Virus record (IMG/VR): IMGVR_UViG_3300031670_000010
Span: 1 to 27,270 of that record
Source: a virus
DNA: 27,270 bases
Strand: one strand, 5' to 3'
Position 1 is the first letter of the stretch. Each line of letters begins with the position of its first letter. A program made the position numbers and the translations under genes. The notes beneath the pieces are model-generated. The model had not been told where the DNA came from. It worked only from the letters and a program-made list of their open reading frames with translations, and did not search any database. Shown piece by piece: positions 22,565 to 27,270 of the stretch.

Positions 22565-22934
22565 CGACCAATCGGTGCGGCGTTCTAGCATGCCTAAAAA
22601 CCCATTCACCGGCAAAGCGTGATAACTGCACAGTTTCTTCTTCACCAAAGGTATCTTGGTCAAAACTGTGTTGAATCAACCAATTCCTGTCCACCAATGT
22701 AACTTCACGATAAGTGCCCTTCAGAATGATGCTGAGGTTCCCCCAGGGATGGTCATGCAAAGCTCTGGAATCATCCGAGCGCATAATCTTGTGCAGGTAA
22801 ATGTTGAAAAAGGGATTACGCGGCAAAATCCACCACCGCCACAAATAGTTATTGCCAATAATTACATCAGGCTTCAGACTGAAGCACAGCCAATTAGGAA
22901 ACCAACCCTCTTCATTGTTTCTTAGACTGCGCAT
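22401..22934 (-). CDS. Cupin-like protein
   Basis: 177 aa. The first cupin motif is R-A-L-H-D-H-P-W-G at residues 57-65 (His60, His62), followed by a glycine-turned strand pair (NLSIILKGTYREVTLV). The second motif is GEWVFRHARTPHRLVV at 109-124 (His115, His120). It ends with SLFVTGPRYRAWGFHLRDRWVHWRQY. This 'H-D-H-P-W ... R-x-P-H-R' type is frequent in phages and probably binds a metal ion; the substrate is unknown. The start overlaps the upstream gene's stop region. The 3' end overlaps the plus-strand gene by 164 bases, yet the conserved W-G-F region lies inside the overlap, so both strands are constrained there. Confidence 0.75.
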   Translation of the reverse strand: MRSLRNNEEGWFPNWLCFSLKPDVIIGNNYLWRWWILPRNPFFNIYLHKIMRSDDSRALHDHPWGNLSIILKGTYREVTLVDRNWLIQHSFDQDTFGEEETVQLSRFAGEWVFRHARTPHRLVVSPGAPVWSLFVTGPRYRAWGFHLRDRWVHWRQYVAEYGDGHSEASTSTEPDCL

Positions 22935-23208
22935 ACTCTAGCCTCTCTGCTTTTGAAGGGAGTCTGCCATTCTCTTTAAGAAATGCCATCGCCGTGGGAC
23001 CGTAGGCATCTGCCACGTAACGCTGGTGATTACGCCAAAACCACCGAGCAGGATGCAATACCTTGACCTGCTTCTTACGCTTCTCACCTTTATCATCCAC
23101 AAAACCAGTCTCTTGTTCGATAATAGTTTCAGTACCGAGCAGAAAATGGGTATGGAAATTGCGTCCGCCATTGTACTTGTGAAAATCCGTCTTTAATTGA
23201 CTACGCAT
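22912..23208 (-). CDS. Hypothetical basic protein
   Basis: 98 aa. A beta part with H-T-H-F-L-L-G-T-E-T-I-I-E-Q-E-T-G, then a basic stretch (DDKGEKRKKQVKVLHPARWF) and a helical end (GPTAMAFLKENGRLPSKAERLEYAQSK). Two CDS overlaps (8 bases upstream, 23 downstream) place it in a tight operon. No family is recognised. Confidence 0.6.
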   Translation of the reverse strand: MRSQLKTDFHKYNGGRNFHTHFLLGTETIIEQETGFVDDKGEKRKKQVKVLHPARWFWRNHQRYVADAYGPTAMAFLKENGRLPSKAERLEYAQSKKQ

Positions 23209-23413
23209 TGGTCAATTTACACTCTATTGAACCAACTATCCTAATCACCGCCGCCTTATCTTTATCACAAAAATAAATTTCTGGTTCCCCATCATTATGT
23301 GGCTCACAAATACTAAAAGGAATAGAAGCTAAAACTAATTCTTTCACCACCGAAAGAGCGGTAACTTTTGGCATTTTAAATGCTGGTTGATTTGACAAAA
23401 ATGAGCTGCACAT
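23201..23413 (-). CDS. Small hypothetical protein
   Basis: 70 aa from the ATG at 23413, which overlaps the upstream stop as TGATG. The middle is a helix-strand pattern (VVKELVLASIPFSICEP) and then EPEIYFCDKDKAAVIRIVG. It is alpha/beta-like; its function is unknown. The region is A+T-rich compared with neighbours. Confidence 0.55.
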   Translation of the reverse strand: MCSSFLSNQPAFKMPKVTALSVVKELVLASIPFSICEPHNDGEPEIYFCDKDKAAVIRIVGSIECKLTNA

Positions 23414-23586
23414 CAATCTATAATCTCCACATATTCCTCCTTGCCTAAACCCACGTTCAAAACCCCTAATTTATTATTCTTATCTACTAAGTTATGAAGC
23501 CCGGGACATGCCTTTAGGAAATACTCCACCGCCTCTTTAGCAGATTCAGCCCCAACCTCAATCTGAACTTGAACCCGATAACGCAT
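23413..23586 (-). CDS. 57-aa small protein
   Basis: This gene is found by reading between two overlapping neighbours. The ATG at 23586 shares its A with the TAA of the zinc-ribbon-like gene, and its TGA shares a base with the next ATG. Sequence start MRYRVQVQIEVGAESAKEAV, then EYFLKACPGLHNLVDKNNKL, then GVLNVGLGKEEYVEIID. The strand-helix-strand pattern (RVQVQIEV ... SAKEAVEYFL) is typical of small ferredoxin-like phage proteins. The coupled start and stop on both sides support real expression. The function is unknown. Confidence 0.65.
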   Translation of the reverse strand: MRYRVQVQIEVGAESAKEAVEYFLKACPGLHNLVDKNNKLGVLNVGLGKEEYVEIID

Positions 23587-23786
23587 TAGCAGATCGGCTT
23601 AGATGGCAGATTCAGATGCACTGGGCAGTTGAGATTCTTGCATACATAATCCTCCGGCATGTGTTCTAAAAGTTGAAACCCACATTGACTGCAGGTTCCA
23701 ACTATGGGATTAGAGTCGCGGGGAGGAGTTGCACCTGTCGGAGCCTCCTCCCCTTCCATGACACCAGTATCGTGGCTTCCAGACAT
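23586..23786 (-). CDS. Small Cys4 zinc-ribbon-like protein
   Basis: 66 aa with an AAGGAA ribosome site. The N-terminal 28 residues are Gly/Pro/Thr-rich. Then C-S-Q-C-G-F at 32-37 and C-K-N-L-N-C-P at 49-55 give a CxxC...CxxxxC pattern compatible with one zinc ion. Such ribbons often sit in small regulatory or nucleic-acid-binding proteins. The role is unknown. Confidence 0.65.
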   Translation of the reverse strand: MSGSHDTGVMEGEEAPTGATPPRDSNPIVGTCSQCGFQLLEHMPEDYVCKNLNCPVHLNLPSKPIC

Positions 23787-23803
23787 GATACTGTTCCTTA
23801 AAC

Positions 23804-24010
23804 TTAAGCAACCCGGGTGATCTGAACTTTAGACGTACCACCCAGCTTGTGTACCGAGAACTTCGCACCCGTGCGATGGCCCATCTGATAAGCAGATTGC
23901 ACAGCACCAGGAGAAGCCTTGGTATCGAAAGTCTTGGTCGCACCCCTCGTCATTGAACCGAAAGGGTAAATCGGGGGCCGTCCCGGGCCGCGTTTAGTTG
24001 TTTTTGACAT
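23804..24010 (-). CDS. Small basic protein of the YPFG family, copy 1
   Basis: 68 aa from the ATG at 24010, chosen over 24040 because AAGGAA lies 5 bases before it and a promoter lies just upstream. Starts MSKTTKRGPGRPPIYPFGSM; the R-G-P-G-R-P-P stretch resembles an AT-hook. The end is an AYQMGHRTGAKFSVHKLGGT hairpin and a VQITRV strand. It is paralogous to the gene at 21708-21938. It is the first gene after the strongest consensus promoter in the window, whose palindrome may be an operator. Autoregulation by this protein is possible but only a guess. Confidence 0.68.
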   Translation of the reverse strand: MSKTTKRGPGRPPIYPFGSMTRGATKTFDTKASPGAVQSAYQMGHRTGAKFSVHKLGGTSKVQITRVA

Positions 24011-24045
24011 GATCGTTCCTTGTGAAAAATAAGCTAACATGGATT

Positions 24046-24074
24046 AGTATAATGACAATGTAAATTATTGTCAA
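24046..24074 (-). promoter_or_regulatory. Consensus sigma-70-type promoter
   Basis: TTGACA at 24074-24069, a 17-base spacer and TATACT at 24051-24046. This is the closest match to consensus seen in the window. Transcription would begin near 24039, about 30 bases before the ATG at 24010, with the ribosome site AAGGAA in between. It drives the small-gene operon toward the terminase. Confidence 0.8.
24053..24073. promoter_or_regulatory. Palindrome over the promoter, candidate operator
   Basis: TGACAAT-(7 bases)-ATTGTCA is a perfect 7+7 inverted repeat covering most of the -35 box and the spacer. A dimeric repressor bound here would block RNA polymerase. Part of the left arm is shared with TTGACA, so chance is not excluded. 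Confidence 0.55.
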
Positions 24075-24122
24075 GCCCCACTCAAATAGCCTATAGCCTT
24101 TCGGATTAGAACCAGATCGTCA

Positions 24123-24311
24123 TTAAACAAGCCCAAAGCCTTCTTTTTTATCAGCTAAATAGGCAGCTTTAGTACGATTTTTACTTATCTCAGTACAAGC
24201 ATTATTTGAAGTATAACGAATACACCCCCCTATTTTATCAGGATGATGAATACAGGGGTAGCCGGGGTTAAAAGTTACCTTCCCATTATTCCGAGCTTCT
24301 TCCCGTAACAT
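24123..24311 (-). CDS. Small Cys/His protein, unknown
   Basis: 62 aa starting three bases after the phosphatase stop. It contains PGYPCIHHPDKIGGCIRYTS and NNACTEISKNRTKAAYLADK. Three Cys and two His within 25 residues might bind a metal, but the spacing fits no family recognised here. It is A+T-rich. It is the last gene before the promoter region at 24046-24074, so it ends an operon. Confidence 0.55.
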   Translation of the reverse strand: MLREEARNNGKVTFNPGYPCIHHPDKIGGCIRYTSNNACTEISKNRTKAAYLADKKEGFGLV

Positions 24312-24314
24312 AGG

Positions 24315-24716
24315 TCAATTTTCCATGTCCAAATCATACCTGTGGGGATGGTCCTCCACCGCCTCATTTACCGCTGAAACTAGGATGTGTTCCAAGGTGG
24401 GGTCCCGGTACATAAACTCATCAGGGATGTTGAGGATGTGGATACGTTCAGCCAGATCAGGGACCTCCTTGCCAAACCGGGAAATCACGGTCTCGGCGTG
24501 GTCTCTCTCCATACAAAAAATTACCGTGGCCCACTGCAGCAGCTCCAGGGTCACAGGAATCAGCGCGTAAGACTCGGTGCCGGCGTTACGGGTATTCCAC
24601 TTATACTCAGGGTTGGCAAACAGATGCGCCGCCGTAGCCGAACGCAGGATGCCGGCGCTGCAGATGAACAGAACGCGGGGGTATTTTCCTTGGTAGGGGT
24701 TATCAATCATTAACAT
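24315..24716 (-). CDS. COG4551-type protein tyrosine phosphatase-like
   Basis: 133 aa with an ideal ribosome site (GAGGTGA, 4 bases before the ATG). RVLFICSAGILRSATAAHLF at about 14-33 holds C-S-A-G-I-L-R-S, the CX5R(S/T) phosphatase loop. The rest follows the COG4551 pattern: RNAGTES, LLQWATVIFCMERDHAETVI, then RIHILNIPDEFMYRDPTLE, in which the Asp of the R/D-P turn could be the general acid. A cytosolic small phosphatase could reset host signalling or protect phage components. Cellular targets are unknown. Confidence 0.78.
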   Translation of the reverse strand: MLMIDNPYQGKYPRVLFICSAGILRSATAAHLFANPEYKWNTRNAGTESYALIPVTLELLQWATVIFCMERDHAETVISRFGKEVPDLAERIHILNIPDEFMYRDPTLEHILVSAVNEAVEDHPHRYDLDMEN

Positions 24717-24728
24717 AAATCACCTCAG

Positions 24729-25019
24729 TTATTTAATAGGTGGGGCTGCCGGCGCTACCGGCGCTTCCTCAAAATCTTCCGCGTTCGAGAGCTTGTCCCG
24801 GGCCGCTAGAAATGCGTTTGCGGACTCAGCCGCAAGTTTGGCGCGCTCCATAACCGAGAAACGTGCGCCTTTGTTGTAGGTAGTCGTATAGTCGAAATAC
24901 GCCACCTTATCCCATAACTGTTGCACTGGGCCAAGAGGTGGAGGCATCGGGGGCCCAGCTTGAGCCCCCGATGATCCCGCAGCCCCTGCCAAGGGCTTCT
25001 TCTTCCCTAAAAGCGCCAT
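24729..25019 (-). CDS. Hypothetical Ala/Pro-rich protein
   Basis: 96 aa. The ends are low-complexity (LAGAAGSSGAQAGPPMPPPL; EEAPVAPAAPPIK); the core is one predicted helix-rich stretch (VQQLWDKVAYFDYTTTYNKG, ARFSVMERAKLAAESANAFL). No family is recognised. It lies between a 36-aa membrane protein gene and the phosphatase gene. Confidence 0.55.
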   Translation of the reverse strand: MALLGKKKPLAGAAGSSGAQAGPPMPPPLGPVQQLWDKVAYFDYTTTYNKGARFSVMERAKLAAESANAFLAARDKLSNAEDFEEAPVAPAAPPIK

Positions 25020-25022
25020 TGC

Positions 25023-25133
25023 TTACAGCTTGGTCTTTAGGTAGGCATAGACCTTAGAACCGAAAGTCCCCACAGGGGGAAACGCGGATGAGGCGACTAC
25101 GCCAATGAGAATTAACACGATGTCTTTGAGCAT
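25023..25133 (-). CDS. 36-aa membrane mini-protein
   Basis: A short gene with a strong ribosome site: AAGGAG six bases before the ATG. The protein MLKDIVLILIGVVASSAFPP is followed by VGTFGSKVYAYLKTKL. One hydrophobic helix (DIVLILIGVVASSAF) is followed by a basic tail, so a single-pass inner-membrane protein is likely. Holin-like, toxin-like or host-membrane-modifying roles are possible; none can be chosen. Confidence 0.62.
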   Translation of the reverse strand: MLKDIVLILIGVVASSAFPPVGTFGSKVYAYLKTKL

Positions 25134-25165
25134 GGTGACTCCTTTTTTAGTGGATGGAACCTGGA

Positions 25166-25807
25166 TTATAGCTTACTTGGGTGACTAAAATCTTGGTACT
25201 TCAGCTTAGTGATTATGCGGTTGCCTAAGCGATCCTGCAACTCCTCCCTAGGACGACATACAACGCCCTCTATATCCTTGTTACCCCGAGCAAAAAGCAC
25301 GGCCTCCCACATATTGCCAATACCCACAATCGGAGTGATATTGATGCCCATGTGATAAGCAATATCCTCTACATGCGTGCGACGCAGGAACATGCCACCA
25401 ACGGCAATATCAAACAGCACAAAATGCTGCACGGAACCATATTGCTCGCCACGCTTCTGGATACCAGCACCCACACCTTCTCCGTAAAGTACAGCAGGGC
25501 ACTCGGGGCTGAGCTTAGTCGGGTCCAGTACCTTCGTCAGCGTGTCAATGGTAAATTCCCGGGCGAGATGAGTGAACAACTTAGCCGGAATCTGAGCGGC
25601 GTCGGTCTTGCCACCGAAAGTAACAGTGATGCCGTCAAAGACGACGCGGATGTTGGTGCCATCGTATTTCTCCGACCACTCAAATTCACTAAATGCTAAG
25701 TATTCAAAAACAGGTGTAGCATACTGCCCAACTAGAACAGTTTTGAAATTAGTGGCCGGGTCACGCTTGAAGAATGTGGCTATTTTAGGATAACAGCTAT
25801 TGAACAT
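25166..25807 (-). CDS. RNA ligase, Rnl2-like
   Basis: 213 aa with GGAG seven bases before the ATG. Nucleotidyltransferase motifs are in order: motif I S-E-K-Y-D-G-T-N-I-R at 45-54 with K47 as the AMP-accepting lysine, then GGKTDAAQIP. Motif III follows as HFVLFDIAVGG, motif IV as D-I-E-G-V-V-C-R-P, and motif V as I-I-T-K-L-K-Y. The size and absence of an OB-type C-terminus fit small viral RNA ligases used to repair host-cleaved tRNA or seal RNA nicks. A polynucleotide kinase partner is not seen in the window. Confidence 0.82.
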   Translation of the reverse strand: MFNSCYPKIATFFKRDPATNFKTVLVGQYATPVFEYLAFSEFEWSEKYDGTNIRVVFDGITVTFGGKTDAAQIPAKLFTHLAREFTIDTLTKVLDPTKLSPECPAVLYGEGVGAGIQKRGEQYGSVQHFVLFDIAVGGMFLRRTHVEDIAYHMGINITPIVGIGNMWEAVLFARGNKDIEGVVCRPREELQDRLGNRIITKLKYQDFSHPSKL

Positions 25808-25811
25808 TAGG

Positions 25812-25964
25812 TTACTCCACGTATTTGAAAGTTAATCGTTTTTTCCTAGTCAGGTATTTTTCAGTTTTTTGATACCGTTTAACGGCTTCTAAACGTTTTT
25901 TACGGCATTTTTCACAATACTTTTTCTCTGGCAACACTTCGGCACGACAACTATGACAACGCAT
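25812..25964 (-). CDS. 50-aa Cys4 zinc-binding-like protein
   Basis: The start overlaps the deformylase stop (TAATG) and the stop lies 4 bases before the RNA ligase start. Sequence MRCHSCRAEVLPEKKYCEKC, then a lysine/arginine-rich helix (RKKRLEAVKRYQKTEKYLTR). CxxC...CxxC over residues 3-20 is a compact zinc ribbon like those in ribosome-like or HNH-like tails. It is strongly basic, so RNA or DNA binding is likely. The function is unknown. Confidence 0.68.
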   Translation of the reverse strand: MRCHSCRAEVLPEKKYCEKCRKKRLEAVKRYQKTEKYLTRKKRLTFKYVE

Positions 25965-26449
25965 TAGAAAACCGTGCTAGGCCGTTTATCCATTCTAGTC
26001 CTGCGTAAATAAGATATTTTATCTATAAATAAAAGGCCATTCAAATGATCCACCTCATGCTGCAGGCACGCGGCCGCCAAATCCTGCAGCTCGATGTCAT
26101 GTTCCTTACCCGATAGGTCTTGGTACGTCGCCCACACCTTTTGTGGGCGCGTCACTTGGGCGGCAGCCCCGGGAACGGAGAGGCAGGCTTCGATACGATG
26201 GGCCGTTTCCTTCGAGTGACTGTAGATATGAGGGTTGATGAGAACGTGGGGTTCACCATCCGGCATCTGCATGACCACGATTCTTTGAGCTATCCCAACC
26301 TGGGTAGCGGCCAAACCGATGCCATTGGCCTGTTCCATCGTTGCTATCAAGTCCCAAGCTGTTTTCTCGGTACGATCCGTAATGGCCCCCACACGGGCAG
26401 CGACTACGCGCAGGAATGGGTCGGGGTGTGTAAGTATTTGCAGGATCAT
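25964..26449 (-). CDS. def: Peptide deformylase
   Basis: 161 aa with all three family motifs: G-I-G-L-A-A-T-Q-V-G at 43-52, E-A-C-L-S-V-P at 87-93 (Cys89; the usual form is E-G-C-L-S), and H-E-V-D-H-L-N-G at 131-138 with His131, Glu132 and His135. These bind the metal and remove formyl groups from new proteins. It is close to the normal length for the core enzyme and lacks the long C-terminal helix of the bacterial forms. Phage deformylases are known and may favour processing of phage proteins, as shown for cyanophages. Confidence 0.9.
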   Translation of the reverse strand: MILQILTHPDPFLRVVAARVGAITDRTEKTAWDLIATMEQANGIGLAATQVGIAQRIVVMQMPDGEPHVLINPHIYSHSKETAHRIEACLSVPGAAAQVTRPQKVWATYQDLSGKEHDIELQDLAAACLQHEVDHLNGLLFIDKISYLRRTRMDKRPSTVF

Positions 26450-26480
26450 GCTTTGATATTACCCCCATCATCTGGAAAAG

Positions 26481-26711
26481 TTACTGAAGCGTCACCGACT
26501 CATTCGGGATAGGTTCTTCATCCCGATAGGCTTGGTTCATGGCGGCAGCCGAAATCAGTGTCCGCTGCACCACATCCGGGGGCAAGCCAATGGAAAACAC
26601 CTCAATCCGGTCCTGCAAGACAATAGCAATTACGGAACCCAACATATCAGGACGATGCAGGACATCCAGAAGGTTGAAGATGGCGGCTTGCATTTCCGGG
26701 GTCTGGTTCAT
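26481..26711 (-). CDS. Hypothetical protein
   Basis: 76 aa; start overlaps the stop of the upstream gene (ATGA). Sequence MNQTPEMQAAIFNLLDVLHR, then a hydrophobic stretch (GSVIAIVLQDRIEVFSIGLP) and an acidic end. It is alpha/beta-like; no family is recognised. Confidence 0.6.
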   Translation of the reverse strand: MNQTPEMQAAIFNLLDVLHRPDMLGSVIAIVLQDRIEVFSIGLPPDVVQRTLISAAAMNQAYRDEEPIPNESVTLQ

Positions 26712-26899
26712 GCCTCTACCAACCTATCACGGGTACGGATTGCCTGCAAATCATCGGGGAAGTGCCGGCAATGTCGCTTGATCCTGAGCAGGGCGTTCTT
26801 CAACCAACGCATCTCCACCTTGTAGGCGACGTTACAGGGCTTCTTCTTGTTGTGGCCGAGCTTGCGCGCCCCACCACCACTTTTGTTCTGTTTTGCCAT
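26708..26899 (-). CDS. Small basic phage protein
   Basis: 63 aa. K/R-rich N-terminus (MAKQNKSGGGARKLGHNKKK), then CNVAYKVEMRWLKNALLRIK and RHCRHFPDDLQAIR. Short basic helical proteins of this type (K-L-G-x-N ... R-x-x-R-H-x-x-x-x-P-x-D) recur in phage genomes without known function. It starts at the upstream gene's stop (TAATG). Confidence 0.6.
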   Translation of the reverse strand: MAKQNKSGGGARKLGHNKKKPCNVAYKVEMRWLKNALLRIKRHCRHFPDDLQAIRTRDRLVEA

Positions 26900-27174
26900 T
26901 ACAGCACGGAGACCACTAGCACCAAGCCCACACCCGCGGCGTAGCCGATGAAGTCCGTCAAGTCATCGTAGAAGGTCTGGGGCGGCGTCTTTTCATACAG
27001 CCTATCCCAAACAAACTCCTTAACCCCGGCAGCCCCCACCATCAATGCCGCCGCCAGATACTGACGTTTACCACTGAATTGAGAGACGATGAACGCCGCA
27101 AAAAAGCAATGGGCAAAAAAAGCTACTGTTTTTGGGCTTTCTCCAAAACTGCCTATCTTATTAAAAATGTTCAT
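26899..27174 (-). CDS. Membrane protein, possibly holin-like
   Basis: 91 aa from the ATG at 27174, chosen because CAGGAGACA is the ribosome site; an earlier start at 27216 would overlap the upstream gene. Hydrophobic stretches occur at about 16-36 (TVAFFAHCFFAAFIVSQF), 38-55 (YLAAALMVGAAGVKEFVW) and 72-90 (FIGYAAGVGLVLVVSVL). A D-R-L-Y...D-D-L-T-D loop joins the last two. Three short helices in about 90 residues would suit a holin, but no lysis enzyme is visible here. Confidence 0.6.
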   Translation of the reverse strand: MNIFNKIGSFGESPKTVAFFAHCFFAAFIVSQFSGKRQYLAAALMVGAAGVKEFVWDRLYEKTPPQTFYDDLTDFIGYAAGVGLVLVVSVL

Positions 27175-27270
27175 AACTGTCTCCTGATTATCTTCAGTGC
27201 TTCGCGGGTGAGCCATTTATTCTGTGCGGCCCTTGCTGCGTCCCATGCTGCGTTCCTTCCTGCGTTCCTT
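27171..27270 (-). CDS. Partial Ala/Arg-rich protein, C-terminal end
   Basis: An open frame runs in from the window edge and ends at TGA 27173-27171, overlapping the next start (ATGA). It reads RNAGRNAAWDAARAAQNKWL then TREALKIIRRQL. The four-residue rhythm (R-N-A-G, R-N-A-A, W-D-A-A, R-A-A-Q) is an Ala-rich helical repeat of a type often seen at the C-terminus of phage proteins. The rest of the gene is outside the window. Confidence 0.5.
   Translation of the reverse strand, partial: RNAGRNAAWDAARAAQNKWLTREALKIIRRQL
27223..27270 (-). repeat. Degenerate 12-bp tandem repeat, four copies
   Basis: Starting from the window edge, AAGGAACGCAGG, AAGGAACGCAGC, ATGGGACGCAGC and AAGGGCCGCACA follow without gaps. 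They encode the four-residue repeat in the partial gene. The repeat may continue beyond the window. Confidence 0.7.

Noticed and set aside
27175-27216. Longer start of the membrane protein gene at 27216
   Set aside because: It overlaps an Ala-rich frame that ends in the same place as the coupled start at 27174, which has a good ribosome site.
1-27270. tRNA, rRNA genes or CRISPR arrays
   Set aside because: No cloverleaf-like sequence, rRNA-like stretch or regular spaced repeat was noticed on either strand. A covariance-model scan was not possible.

Overview
The window is a piece of a tailed double-stranded DNA bacteriophage genome with a contractile (myovirus-type) tail. Nearly every gene lies on the minus strand, so the map reads from right to left. 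Recognisable proteins are a large terminase, an SPP1/P22-type portal, a coiled-coil scaffold-like protein, an HK97-fold-type major capsid protein, neck proteins, tail sheath and tube, a frameshifted tail-assembly chaperone, a tape measure, a baseplate hub, a gpV-like spike, a gp25-like wedge protein and the start of a baseplate J protein. Genes are packed with TAATG or ATGA stop/start overlaps. Promoters resemble the bacterial sigma-70 consensus (TTGACA / TATAAT-like), which fits a bacterial host. The host genus cannot be read from the sequence.

Layout, in transcription order. (1) 27270-22400: a cluster of small accessory genes: membrane proteins, a peptide deformylase, small Cys-rich proteins, an RNA ligase, a COG4551-type tyrosine phosphatase, a cupin-like protein and many unknowns. 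A consensus promoter whose -35 and spacer are covered by a 7+7 bp palindrome (24046-24074) starts one sub-operon. (2) 21962-22564: one of only two plus-strand genes, related to the DUF6197 pattern, overlapping the cupin gene tail to tail. (3) 21941-17260: small genes, the terminase large subunit interrupted by an intein, and the portal. (4) 17246-13490: two related beta-rich proteins, a tiny biotinyl-carrier-like protein, a beta-sandwich protein, the scaffold and the major capsid protein, with a strong promoter and hairpin leader before the capsid gene. (5) 13418-9416: small basic proteins and neck/connector proteins, three of which seem to carry the same inserted beta-domain. (6) 9330-1: the tail module, started by a terminator/promoter pair and containing a -1 frameshift signal in the tail chaperone gene.

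The most unusual object is inside the terminase gene. A 339-residue intein (19850-20866, minus strand) interrupts the ATPase just before Walker B. It has N- and C-terminal splicing blocks but no endonuclease domain in its own reading frame. Its interior carries, on the opposite strand, a complete 292-aa HNH homing-endonuclease-like gene (19930-20808, plus strand) with an HNH_3-type core and helix-turn-helix regions. Both strands therefore appear to be coding for about 290 codons. A possible promoter for the antisense gene lies within the intein's C-terminal splicing block.

A second oddity is a 72-aa stand-alone biotinyl/lipoyl-type domain with a V-M-K-F attachment motif among the head genes. 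All function calls come from reading motifs by eye; no database search was run.
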